Below, piece after piece: positions 33,666-40,815 of a DNA stretch of 40,815 nucleotides (its first letter is position 1; each line of letters starts with the position of its first letter). The translations under genes were made by a program, and so were the position numbers. The notes under the pieces are model-generated. The model did no database searches and had not been told where the DNA came from. It worked only from the letters and a program-made list of their open reading frames with translations. The stretch comes from Actinomycetes bacterium (lineage in GTDB: Bacteria > Actinomycetota > Actinomycetes > Mycobacteriales > Mycobacteriaceae): NCBI GenBank assembly GCA_022601275.1, contig JAHZIT010000167.1, positions 1-40,815 on the forward strand, given 5' to 3'.

Positions 33666-33685
33666 TTAGCGCAAATTTGATCTAA
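33666..33685. promoter_or_regulatory. TTAGCG palindrome upstream of the ADP-ribosylglycohydrolase
   Basis: TTAG-CG-CAAATTTG-AT-CTAA is palindromic except at two paired positions. Its left arm TTAGCG is identical to the arms at 22542 and 22741. It overlaps the likely promoter of the minus-strand gene and could also affect the gene at 33810. Confidence 0.5.
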
Positions 33686-33780
33686 TGCAGCCATCGTATT
33701 CTATGGTCCCGACACCACCCTGGTCATCGACGCCATACCCGCTGGCTACCATCACCGGCGACGAAGGAGAGACTTCAGAG

Positions 33781-33813
33781 ATGCCACGCCCCGAGGCGGA
33801 GCCGACCGCATGA
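33781..33813 (+). CDS. Possible 10-codon leader ORF of the NERD gene
   Basis: ATG 33781 opens a 10-codon frame (PRPEAEPTA) whose TGA overlaps the ATG at 33810 as ATGA. AAGGAG is 11 bases upstream of 33781, farther than usual, while the downstream gene has no obvious ribosome site of its own. Translation of this leader could deliver ribosomes to the main gene. Tentative. Confidence 0.3.
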   Translation: MPRPEAEPTA

Positions 33814-35480
33814 ACGTGAACTTAGCCGGCGGGTACGACGTGGCCGAGACTCCGCGTCTGGCCAACGGCGCAGAACGCAAGGTTTGGGAGGCACTTGTCG
33901 ACCAGCGCGATCCCGGCGATCTTGTCATTCCGGGTAAACGGGTCACCGACCACCTCAAGGATCACGAGGTCGATTTCTTCGTGGCGATCGAAGGCGCGGG
34001 CATCGTCTGCATCGAGGTCAAGGGCGGCGAGGTCTGGCACGACGGAGAGACCTGGTGGCAAGAAGGCCGCGGCCACCCGCACAGGATCGAACCTGTGCGT
34101 CAGGCCCGGGAGGCCTGCTATGCGCTGCGCGACTTCGTCGAGATGGACCCGCGCTGGACTCAGGGCCGGCTGCGCTGGGATCACGTCGTCGTCCTGCCGA
34201 ACACCGACCTGCCGGACGATTTCGCCCTGCCCGAGTGTCCGCGCTGGAAGATCATCGACCGCACCGACCTGCCCGACCTGGTCGCCAAGCTGCGCGAGAT
34301 TCTGCTCACCCAGGAAATCGACCGCCCCCTTCTCGCCGCAGCCGGCATTGCGCAGCTCAGCGAGGCCCTCGGCGGACGCGGGCTGCCACAGCGCAGCGTC
34401 GTTGCCCGGGCACTCGAAAACGAGGACGCAGCAGACATTCTCACCGAACATCAGTCCGTCATTCTCGATGCGATCAGGCTGCTGAACCGCGTCGAGATCC
34501 GCGGGGGTGCCGGCAGTGGCAAGACCTTCCTGGCAATGGAACAGGCACGACGGCTGGCACGCGAGGGCCAACGCGTCGCGCTGGTCTGCTACTCACACGG
34601 CCTGGCCTCCTACCTGGAACGCATCACCGCCACCTGGAGTCGACGTCAGCAGCCGGACTACGTCGGCGAGTTCCATGACCTCGGCAAGCGGTGGGGAGCA
34701 CCTGAAGGTCCTGACGAATCTGTGCGAAATGACGACACCGTCAAGTTCTGGGAACAGGAGCTGCCGATCCGAATGGCCGATCTAGCCGCGCAACTCGAGC
34801 CAGGTCACCGGTTCGACGCGATCGTCGTCGATGAGGCCCAGGATTTCGCCGATGCCTGGTGGGATCCTTTGTTGGCCGCGCTCAAGGACGAGGACACCGG
34901 CGGGTTGTACGTGTTTACCGACGAAGGCCAGCGTGTCTTCAACCGGCTCGGCTCCCCGCCGGTGCCGCTGGTGCCGTTGATCCTCGACCAGAATCTGCGG
35001 AACACCCGCCAGATCGCCAACGCATTCCAGCCGCTGGTCGGTCACCGGATGCGCTTTCTCGGCGGGGAGGGGCCGGCTGTGAAGTACGTGCCGTGCTCCC
35101 GGGAGGATGCGATGGGCGCCGGCGACGACGAGGTCGAGCTGCTGCTCGATCAGGGCTGGCGGCCCGAGGACGTCGCATTGCTGACCACCGGCAGCCGACA
35201 CCCCGAACAGGTCGAGCGCCAGGCCGCCGGCAGCGCCGCCTACTGGGACAGCTTCTGGGACGCCGAGCAGGTCTTCTACGGCCACGTCCTGGGCTTCAAA
35301 GGGCTCGAGCGTCGGGCGGTTGTGCTGGTCGTCAATGAGGCCGCGGCGTTCGAACGCTCGCGCGAACGTCTCTACGTGGGGCTGTCGCGGGCGCGTGACC
35401 AACTCGTCGTCTGCGGTGACCCCGATTTTCTTCGCGACGTGGGCGGGCCGGACCTGGCGCGGCGGCTCAACATTGCTTAA
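33810..35480 (+). CDS. NERD nuclease-domain / UvrD-like helicase fusion
   Basis: 556 residues. N-terminal NERD domain (about 18-115) with a PD-(D/E)xK-like core: VDFFVAIEGAGIVCIEVKGG, where Asp55, Glu69 and Lys71 fit catalytic positions. Superfamily 1 ATPase/helicase follows: Walker A GGAGSGKT (232-239), Walker B VDEAQDF, a Q/R motif LDQNLRNTRQIA, and C-terminal VGLSRARDQLVV. Such proteins are DNA or RNA processing enzymes, often in repair or defence settings; the substrate is unknown. ATG 33810 overlaps a possible leader ORF. It diverges from the ADP-ribosylglycohydrolase. Confidence 0.88.
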   Translation: MNVNLAGGYDVAETPRLANGAERKVWEALVDQRDPGDLVIPGKRVTDHLKDHEVDFFVAIEGAGIVCIEVKGGEVWHDGETWWQEGRGHPHRIEPVRQAREACYALRDFVEMDPRWTQGRLRWDHVVVLPNTDLPDDFALPECPRWKIIDRTDLPDLVAKLREILLTQEIDRPLLAAAGIAQLSEALGGRGLPQRSVVARALENEDAADILTEHQSVILDAIRLLNRVEIRGGAGSGKTFLAMEQARRLAREGQRVALVCYSHGLASYLERITATWSRRQQPDYVGEFHDLGKRWGAPEGPDESVRNDDTVKFWEQELPIRMADLAAQLEPGHRFDAIVVDEAQDFADAWWDPLLAALKDEDTGGLYVFTDEGQRVFNRLGSPPVPLVPLILDQNLRNTRQIANAFQPLVGHRMRFLGGEGPAVKYVPCSREDAMGAGDDEVELLLDQGWRPEDVALLTTGSRHPEQVERQAAGSAAYWDSFWDAEQVFYGHVLGFKGLERRAVVLVVNEAAAFERSRERLYVGLSRARDQLVVCGDPDFLRDVGGPDLARRLNIA

Positions 35481-35501
35481 AGCGTAGGAGTCTCACAGCG
35501 T

Positions 35502-36626
35502 TCAGGACAACGCAAACCGCAGCCCGGCCACCGCCGTGCCGTTCCAGATGTCGGCCGTTATCTCTTCGGGTCGCACCGCGATCACCTCTCCGCCCTTGTC
35601 CAACACGGTGATGGCGATCCGAGACAAGAGGTCGTAGCCGTCGTCGTCGTAGGTGACGCTGCCGTCGGCATCATCAAGCCGGCCGAGGATGTCCACCGTG
35701 AAGTCGTACACCAGCGTGGCCACCACGCCTTCGGCGGCGGCGCGTCCGATGTCGACGATGTCGGTGGCCACCAGCCCGCGGGAGACTCCGTCACCGATGT
35801 CGTTGACTCGCTTGTTGGTATGGCGGGCATTGAGCGCCGGCAGCGACTCCCGGATGGCCGCGTCGATCTGATCGGGCCGCAGCGTGTCCGGCGCACCGGG
35901 AACCACCACGATCTCGCGCTTGTGATCGAGACTACGATAGAGATCGAGAAGCGGGTCGGTGGCGAACAGGAACAGCGGCCGGGAAGCTGACGAATCGACT
36001 TGTCCAAGTTCTGATTCCACTGCCTCGCCGACCCTCTTGGCGTAGGTCTCCAACAGCACCTTCTTGCCCTCATCGCCGACCAGCCTGCGTACGTGGTCGC
36101 GGTCGCGGACCGTGGCTCGGTTGGTCGCCTCGGCCACATCGGCGGCGTGCTCGCCGACCAAGGGCATCTCCTCGGCACGGGTGGTTGCCGTTGCCCGCCA
36201 TAGATTCCACCCGTTGGCCGACAATGTCAGTGCGTAGGCCGCCTGCGGCGTGGTCACTGCCCGAACCAGCTGACCGATATCGAAGTAAACACCCACCTGT
36301 GACTGGTTCTGCAGGGCGTTGGGGAGCACGAAGACCTCGTGGAAGTCGTCGGCGATGAATATCGCCAGCGATCGCGACAACCGCAGCCACAGATCGGACT
36401 CGGCGATGTCCTTCCAGCGGTCGCGCAGCTGCTGTTCAATGGCGTGCGGGGCGCCGCGGTCGCGGATGCTGCGCAGCGCGCGGTCGACTGCGCTCTTGGC
36501 TGTCAGCAGGCTGTTCTCGCGCTGGTCGGGCGCCGGCGAGGTTTCTGCGTACACCGTGATCGCGTGTTCGTGCAGTTCGCCGAGTCGGATTAGATCGGCT
36601 GTGCCGGGCAGCTGGTAGCGCGTCAC
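35502..36626 (-). CDS. Bacterial archaeo-eukaryotic release-factor-like (baeRF) protein
   Basis: 374 residues. The pattern of an eRF1-like middle domain (YALTLSANGWNLWRATATTRAEEMPL, then a charged helix and SRPLFLFATDPLLDLYRS) and a final GGEVIAVRPEEI...AVAGLRFAL domain fits the baeRF families (family 11-like, assignment uncertain). These are thought to act in ribosome rescue or stress translation. GTG 36626 lies six bases after AGGAG and was preferred to GTG 36629. It follows the threonine aldolase gene by 48 bp on the same strand. Confidence 0.62.
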   Translation of the reverse strand: MTRYQLPGTADLIRLGELHEHAITVYAETSPAPDQRENSLLTAKSAVDRALRSIRDRGAPHAIEQQLRDRWKDIAESDLWLRLSRSLAIFIADDFHEVFVLPNALQNQSQVGVYFDIGQLVRAVTTPQAAYALTLSANGWNLWRATATTRAEEMPLVGEHAADVAEATNRATVRDRDHVRRLVGDEGKKVLLETYAKRVGEAVESELGQVDSSASRPLFLFATDPLLDLYRSLDHKREIVVVPGAPDTLRPDQIDAAIRESLPALNARHTNKRVNDIGDGVSRGLVATDIVDIGRAAAEGVVATLVYDFTVDILGRLDDADGSVTYDDDGYDLLSRIAITVLDKGGEVIAVRPEEITADIWNGTAVAGLRFALS

Positions 36627-36674
36627 CACTCGCTCCTCATGTTTCGGGTTTCTCTGTCCACCATAGGCGTGTGC

Positions 36675-37709
36675 CTAGAGCAGCTTGCGCAGTGCAGACA
36701 GTGCTTCGTCGACGTCGCGCTCGGTTGTCGACCAGGAGCAGACAAACCGCACCACCGGCTCGGCGGGGTCTGGTTGGTGAACTGCGTAGGACTGCGTGAG
36801 GACGCGTCGTACGTCGTTGTCCAGGATCACGAAGACCTCGTTGGCCTCCACCGGTGCGGCCAGTCGCAGTCCCATCGCCGCCATCCCGTCGCTGAGTCGG
36901 CGGGCCATCGCGTTAGCGTGCGCCGCGGTGCTCAGCCAGAAGCCGTCTTCGAGGAATTCCAGGAATTGCGCCGCGACGAAGCGGTGCTTGCTTGCCAGGT
37001 GCCCGATCTGCTTCTGCGCGAAATGAATCCCGCCGAACTGACCGGGGTTTCGTACCAGGACGGCATCACCGAAAAGCATGCCATTCTTGGTCCCCCCGAC
37101 GGTCACGATGTCGGCGTCGGCGATGGCATTCTTCGGTGAGACATCCAGTGCGGCAATGGCGTTCCCGATCCTCGCCCCATCGACGTGGACCAGCAGATCG
37201 AGTGCATGTGCCTTTTCCACGAATTCCGCCATTGCCGGGGCGGTCCATACGCGACCGTTCTCGGTGGACTGAGTGATGGTGACGATGCGGGGCTGCGAAT
37301 GGTGAACCTCCCCGCGCCGGGCGACCCTGCGGTCGAGCTCGTCGGGCGCGATCAGACCGTCTTCACTGGGCAGCTGGGTCAGCTGGGCACCGGAGAGCCG
37401 GACGGGCCCGCCTGCTTCATCGAGCAGTACGTGGGCGACGTCGCTGCAGAGGATCTCCTGCCACGGCTGGACCGCCGACGCGAGCGCGATGATGTTGGCC
37501 GCCGTGCCGGTGAACGCGAACAGCACCTCGGCGTCGGGGGAGTCGAACACGTCCTTCACAGCGTCGGCGGCTTGGCGGGTGACGACGTCCGCGCCATAGG
37601 AGGGGGCCGATCCTTCGTTGACTCGGTGCAGCGCCTCCAGGGCCCGCGGATGCGCGGGCGCAGAGTTGTCCGAAGCGAAGGCATTCGACGCAGACGACAC
37701 GTAAGTCAT
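36675..37709 (-). CDS. Low-specificity L-threonine aldolase (PLP-dependent)
   Basis: 344 residues of fold-type I. It has DNSAPAHP, GTAANIIALA, the HVDGAR motif (Asp177 near the PLP ring, Arg180) and the PLP-binding Lys208 in VGGTKNGML. It splits threonine or allo-threonine into glycine and acetaldehyde, or acts on other beta-hydroxy amino acids. ATG 37709 has GGGAGG seven bases upstream. The ATG overlaps the stop of the small CxxC ORF as ATGA, so the two are coupled. Confidence 0.9.
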   Translation of the reverse strand: MTYVSSASNAFASDNSAPAHPRALEALHRVNEGSAPSYGADVVTRQAADAVKDVFDSPDAEVLFAFTGTAANIIALASAVQPWQEILCSDVAHVLLDEAGGPVRLSGAQLTQLPSEDGLIAPDELDRRVARRGEVHHSQPRIVTITQSTENGRVWTAPAMAEFVEKAHALDLLVHVDGARIGNAIAALDVSPKNAIADADIVTVGGTKNGMLFGDAVLVRNPGQFGGIHFAQKQIGHLASKHRFVAAQFLEFLEDGFWLSTAAHANAMARRLSDGMAAMGLRLAAPVEANEVFVILDNDVRRVLTQSYAVHQPDPAEPVVRFVCSWSTTERDVDEALSALRKLL

Positions 37710-37870
37710 GATCGCACCTCCCGCTTTGCGATCGAGAAGCCATGGTTGTGATCGGGCGGATCTGGCGACCACCAGTGCTCTCTCGCGGCGAGGCAGGTAT
37801 GGCAACCGGGATGCGCGCCACCAGTGATCCCCCCGATGAACTGCTGTCGCCGGGGGTGAGTCTGATTCAT
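37706..37870 (-). CDS. Small His/Cys/Trp-rich protein with CxxC, coupled to threonine aldolase
   Basis: A 54-codon frame squeezed between the TVP38 stop (37887) and the aldolase start, ending in an ATGA overlap with the latter. The product contains GGAHPGCHTCLAAREHWWS, a CxxC with flanking histidines that may bind zinc, then PDPPDHNHGF. No clear ribosome site at ATG 37870 and no family recognised. Support comes from its tight packing in a run of four same-strand genes and the coupling. Confidence 0.48.
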   Translation of the reverse strand: MNQTHPRRQQFIGGITGGAHPGCHTCLAAREHWWSPDPPDHNHGFSIAKREVRS

Positions 37871-37886
37871 CGCGAAGATAGTGCCC

Positions 37887-38582
37887 TTACTGCTGCGGCT
37901 TGTGGGCCGAGCGCCACGATCGCCAGCCTCGGTGCGCCGCAAAAGTGCCGACCACAGCGGTCACGCACCACACGGCGATCGCCGAGTATGCCAACGGCGC
38001 GGAGAACTCGCCGATAGAGGCCCCCAGAGCCGTGAAAACGAAGGCCCGCGGCGCAGACCCGATGAACGCCCCGGCCGCCATCTGCCATAGCGGAACTCCG
38101 AACGCCCCGAACGCATAGGAGGCCAATGCGTCGGAGATTCCGGGCACGAACCGTTGGCCTACGACAGCCCACAGCCCGCCCCGCGCGATCAACGCGTCTG
38201 TACGCTCCGAACGTTGCGGGCCCAGCAGTCCGCGGGCACTGTCGCGACCGGCCCGCCGCCCGGCCAGGCTGGCGATCATCGCAGTGCCGACCGTAGCGCC
38301 CAGCGTCACGAACGTCCCCAGTGCCGGGCCGAACAGGAATCCGCTGCCCGCTGCGAGCAGCGGTCCGGGCACCAGCACCGCGCCCAGCGCCGCCGACACC
38401 ACTACGTAAACCAGCGGCGCCAGCGGACCCGTCGACGCCACCACCCCGCGGATGTACTCGACGTCGATGACTCGCCGCACGGCGACAAGATAGAAGAGCG
38501 CGGCCAGCAACGCGACGAAGAGCGCAAGACGTAAGACATGTCGGCGCCGTGAGGTCCCGGCTGCACCCTCGCTGTCAACCAT
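37887..38582 (-). CDS. TVP38/TMEM64 (DedA/SNARE-associated) family membrane protein
   Basis: 231 residues, about five membrane segments. The conserved core GSGFLFGPALGTFVTLGATVGTAMIASLAGRRAGRD and the GQRFVPGISDALASYAFGAFGVPLWQ region identify the family, thought to include lipid scramblase-like or transport proteins. ATG 38582 was chosen over a longer frame. It overlaps the 5' leader of the divergent rhodanese gene and heads the same-strand run including threonine aldolase and the baeRF gene. Confidence 0.88.
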   Translation of the reverse strand: MVDSEGAAGTSRRRHVLRLALFVALLAALFYLVAVRRVIDVEYIRGVVASTGPLAPLVYVVVSAALGAVLVPGPLLAAGSGFLFGPALGTFVTLGATVGTAMIASLAGRRAGRDSARGLLGPQRSERTDALIARGGLWAVVGQRFVPGISDALASYAFGAFGVPLWQMAAGAFIGSAPRAFVFTALGASIGEFSAPLAYSAIAVWCVTAVVGTFAAHRGWRSWRSAHKPQQ

Positions 38583-38676
38583 GTTGAAGGCGATCCTGCC
38601 GCACCTGAGCGACTTCGGTGTACTTTGTCGCCGTGGGCGTGACCAAGTGCATCGAAGTCGCCGAAAAGGAGTCGCG

Positions 38677-39519
38677 ATGAGTTCGCGTGAAGATGTCTTC
38701 ATCACCGCCGAAGATCTGGCAGGCCGACTCGAATCGGGTGAACCGATCACGCTGCTGGACGTCCGATGGGACTTCAGCCGACCAGATGGGCTCGACGCCT
38801 ACGAACGCGGCCATCTGCCCGGGGCGGTCTACGTGTCACTTGACGACGAACTCACCGATCATTCGGTGCCAGGCCGCGGCCGTCATCCGCTGCCGTCGGG
38901 GGCCGACCTGCAGGAAGCGGCGCGGCGTTGGGGTGTGCGCACCGGCGTTCCGGTAGTGGTTTACGACGACTGGTATCGGGCCGGCTCTGCCCGCGCATGG
39001 TGGGTGCTGACGGCCGCGGGAATCACCGATGTGAGAATTCTCGACGGCGGGCTGTCTTCCTGGAGAGGCGAATTATCAACAGGCACAGTCACTCCCGAGC
39101 GCGGCGATGTGTCGGTGGCGCACGCCGATCTTTACTCCGCGGCTCGTCGCACGGTGACTGCCGACGGGGTTTTGGCCGACGACAGGGTCCTGCTCGACAC
39201 GCGGCCACCGGAGCGCTACCGCGGTGACGCCGAGCCTGCCGACCCGGTGGCCGGCCATATCCCCGGAGCGGTCAATGTGCCGAGCACCAGCCTGCTCGCC
39301 GGTGACGGCAGCTGGCTGGCCGAGCCGGAGCTCACCCAGCTGCTCCACGCGAGGGGCGTGGGCTCCGGCGACGTCGCGGTGTACTGCGGTTCGGGTGTCA
39401 CCGCGGCGGTAGTCATCGCCGGGCTGGCCGCCGTGGGCGTCGACGCGGCACTGTTTCCCGGTTCGTGGTCTGAGTGGAGTTCAGATCCTGAGCGCCCGGT
39501 GGCACTCGGCCCGGGATAG
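38677..39519 (+). CDS. Two-domain rhodanese (thiosulfate/3-mercaptopyruvate sulfurtransferase)
   Basis: 280 residues. Two rhodanese domains: the first (about 5-130) carries an Asp (YDDWYR) where a catalytic Cys would be and is inactive; the second (about 155-278) has Cys237 in VAVYCGSGVTAA. CRGAHIPGA-type motif appears as VAGHIPGAVNVP. It transfers sulfur from thiosulfate or mercaptopyruvate to acceptors such as cyanide or thiols. ATG 38677 has AAGGAG five bases upstream. It diverges from TVP38. Resembles mycobacterial SseA-type enzymes. Confidence 0.92.
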   Translation: MSSREDVFITAEDLAGRLESGEPITLLDVRWDFSRPDGLDAYERGHLPGAVYVSLDDELTDHSVPGRGRHPLPSGADLQEAARRWGVRTGVPVVVYDDWYRAGSARAWWVLTAAGITDVRILDGGLSSWRGELSTGTVTPERGDVSVAHADLYSAARRTVTADGVLADDRVLLDTRPPERYRGDAEPADPVAGHIPGAVNVPSTSLLAGDGSWLAEPELTQLLHARGVGSGDVAVYCGSGVTAAVVIAGLAAVGVDAALFPGSWSEWSSDPERPVALGPG

Positions 39520-39712
39520 CCGCCAGAATTGCCGGCATTGCCTCAGCGGTTCTTCGCAATAGTTGGTTGCGTTCTAGTGGCAAGGCGGCCGGCCGACCCC
39601 GCGAATGCCGCAGGTGACGGCGAAGCGCTTACTTGAAGGACCAAGAACTGCGACAGCCCTTGTCGCCGATGCTCACCGGACCTGTCACGATGGGCTCATG
39701 CCCGAGGATGCG

Positions 39713-40132
39713 ATGAGCGCAGAACGTGACTTCAACCAGCGCAACATCGACGAGTTCCGGGCCAACGGCGGTGAGTTGGGCGGACAATTCGAGGGGGTCC
39801 CGTTGCTGCTGCTGACATCGACGGGCGCCAAGAGTCGCCGGCAGCGCGTCAACCCGGTGGCTTACTTCGACATCGACGACAAGATCTACATTGTCGGCTC
39901 GTCGGCAGGACGGGACCGAGATCCAGCCTGGGCATTCAATATTCGTGCTCGCCCGGACGTCAGTATCGAGATTGGATCCGACCCGTCGCAGGCCGTCACC
40001 GCGCGCGAACTCCCCCGCGCCGAGCGGGACCGTATCTACGCCGTCGTTGCCGAGCAGGCACCCGGCTTCGCCGATTACGAGAGGCGCACCGAGCGGGTTA
40101 TCCCGGTCTTCGAGTTGGTGCCGATCAACTGA
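39713..40132 (+). CDS. Deazaflavin (F420)-dependent nitroreductase family protein
   Basis: 139 residues from ATG 39713 (MSAERDFNQRNIDEFRANGG). It has the split beta-barrel pattern of the Ddn family: GVPLLLLTSTGAKSRRQRVNPVAYF, then IYIVGSSAGRDRDPAWAFNIRARPDVSIEIG. Known members use reduced F420 to reduce nitro compounds or quinones. ATG 39698 is an alternative; GAGGA precedes 39713. The next gene, 38 bp on, encodes another FMN/F420-type barrel, so the two may work together. Confidence 0.88.
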   Translation: MSAERDFNQRNIDEFRANGGELGGQFEGVPLLLLTSTGAKSRRQRVNPVAYFDIDDKIYIVGSSAGRDRDPAWAFNIRARPDVSIEIGSDPSQAVTARELPRAERDRIYAVVAEQAPGFADYERRTERVIPVFELVPIN

Positions 40133-40170
40133 GGGGAATGCGCGGAAGCGCGCCGTCGTTGGCAGATGAC

Positions 40171-40587
40171 ATGCCCAAGATGAGCAGACCCGAACGCGAG
40201 CAGTATTTGGCTGACGTCCACGTCGGCGTGGTCGCCGTTGAGCGAGCTGACCGGGCCCCGCTGGCGGTACCCATCTGGTACGACTACCGGCCCGGGGGTG
40301 AGGTTCTGCTGTGGACTGAGTCAGAGTCGATCAAACACAGGCTGATTCGCGATGCAGGACGTTTCTCCATCACCGTTCAGGATGAGAATCCGCCGTACAA
40401 GTACGTGACCGCCGAAGGTAACGTCACCGGCATCGGCCCTGCAGGCGACAAAGACGTTCGCACGATCGCGGTGCGCTACCTCGGTGTGGAGGCCGGCGGT
40501 CTGTTCGCCGACCAAAACCTGTCTTCGACTTCGATCATCATCCGGATGCGCCCCGAGCGTTGGTTGAGCACTGACTATTCCAAGTAG
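40171..40587 (+). CDS. Pyridoxamine 5'-phosphate oxidase-like (F420/FMN-binding) protein
   Basis: 138 residues from ATG 40171 (MPKMSRPEREQYLADVHVGVV). The split barrel fold is indicated by HVGVVAVERADRAPLAVPIWYDYRPGGEVLLWTESESIKHRLI and RFSITVQDENPPYKYVTAEGNVT, like mycobacterial FDOR-B enzymes that use F420 or FMN. Substrate unknown. ATG 40138 is also in frame, with GAGGGG but only one base of spacing. The stop lies in a 14-bp direct repeat. Confidence 0.82.
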   Translation: MPKMSRPEREQYLADVHVGVVAVERADRAPLAVPIWYDYRPGGEVLLWTESESIKHRLIRDAGRFSITVQDENPPYKYVTAEGNVTGIGPAGDKDVRTIAVRYLGVEAGGLFADQNLSSTSIIIRMRPERWLSTDYSK

Positions 40588-40606
40588 TCCAATCCAAGTA
40601 GTCCAA
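40579..40606. repeat. Perfect 14-bp direct repeat at the end of the oxidoreductase gene
   Basis: TCCAAGTAGTCCAA occurs twice in tandem (40579 and 40593). The first copy contains the stop codon of the gene at 40171; a duplication event at the 3' end. Confidence 0.93.
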
Positions 40607-40644
40607 GCAGCCCCCTTGCCGGGAAAGCCCGCGCAAAGTAGGGC

Positions 40645-40815
40645 CTACCCTGTGGCGGGCGCGGAAGCAGCGGGCGCGGAAGCAGCGGCGGGTGCCGGTG
40701 CAGTAGCTGGTGCCGAAGCCGCAGGTGCCGAAGCGGCGGGCGCGGAAGCAGCGGGCGCGGAAGCGGCGGCGGGTGCCGGTGCAGTAGCTGGTGCCGAAGC
40801 CGCAGGTGCCGAAGC
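40645..40815 (-). CDS. C-terminus of an Ala/Pro/Ser-repeat protein, 5' part outside window
   Basis: Reading the minus strand from the window end gives 56 codons of ASAPAASAPATAPAPAA-type repeats ending in ATG-less PATG then TAG (40647-40645). No start codon is visible, so only the tail is present. Such tails are common on secreted or surface mycobacterial proteins as flexible linkers or wall-spanning regions. The alternative is that the stretch is a non-coding repeat, but all repeats remain in frame on this strand. Confidence 0.6.
   Translation of the reverse strand, partial: ASAPAASAPATAPAPAAASAPAASAPAASAPAASAPATAPAPAAASAPAASAPATG
40654..40815. repeat. Two 81-bp tandem repeats (27 codons) at the window end
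   Basis: 40654-40734 and 40735-40815 are the same 81-bp unit with a single A/G difference (40684 versus 40765). The period is a multiple of three, so frame is kept. More copies may lie beyond the window. Confidence 0.93.

Overview
The window looks like chromosome from a fast-growing mycobacterium (Mycolicibacterium type). GC is high, GTG/TTG starts are common, and many families are typical of mycobacteria: DUF7159, UsfY-like, DUF5994, a CYP135B-like P450, GAF-ANTAR regulators, fatty acyl-AMP ligase, a DesA3-like desaturase, cutinase, WS/DGAT, deazaflavin-dependent nitroreductase and TVP38/TerC membrane proteins. No rRNA, tRNA, CRISPR array, insertion sequence or prophage was seen. Gene names come from recognising motifs and family resemblance by eye; no search was run.

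Layout. 0-4 kb: a truncated K+ channel, a haloalkane dehalogenase, a UsfY-like membrane protein behind a CRP-like palindrome, a DUF7159 protein and a small secreted protein. A 4 x 16 bp repeat and an unlisted 39-residue cysteine-rich ORF follow. 4.2-7.4 kb: a Ser/Thr kinase whose extracellular sensor is a solute-binding-protein domain, then a P450 carrying an internal in-frame tandem repeat. 7.6-10.5 kb: a coupled small ORF and DUF5994 gene, cspA with a clear terminator, a transglutaminase-like protein and a decayed desaturase remnant. 10.8-15 kb: three GAF-ANTAR antiterminator genes beside an acyl-AMP ligase. 15.3-21.7 kb: a linalool dehydratase/isomerase-like protein, a membrane protein, a DUF559-like protein, an intact desaturase, 6-phosphogluconate dehydrogenase and cutinase.

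21.8-29.3 kb: a Nudix/winged-helix (NrtR-like) regulator with a degenerate Nudix box diverges from an unrecognised alpha/beta + HTH protein. Three copies of TTAG-type inverted repeats lie between them. Then come an alpha/beta hydrolase, a lipid acyltransferase block (WS/DGAT, PlsC-like acyltransferase, SRPBCC protein), TerC and a cyclase-family hydrolase. 29.3-40.8 kb: a tandem, eukaryote-like phosphofructokinase, YceI, an ADP-ribosylglycohydrolase with a related TTAGCG palindrome just upstream, a NERD nuclease-helicase, a bacterial eRF1-like protein, threonine aldolase coupled to a small CxxC ORF, TVP38, a two-domain rhodanese, two F420/FMN-type oxidoreductases and the Ala/Pro/Ser-repeat C-terminus of a protein that begins outside the window.

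The most unusual signals are: (1) the NrtR-like regulator, its operator cluster, and a related palindrome in front of the ADP-ribosylglycohydrolase, which suggest an NAD/ADP-ribose-responsive regulon; (2) the linalool dehydratase-like enzyme, with a two-hairpin leader close to three ANTAR proteins; (3) the cysteine-rich micro-protein; (4) the kinase-SBP fusion; and (5) the double phosphofructokinase whose second half has lost catalytic residues.
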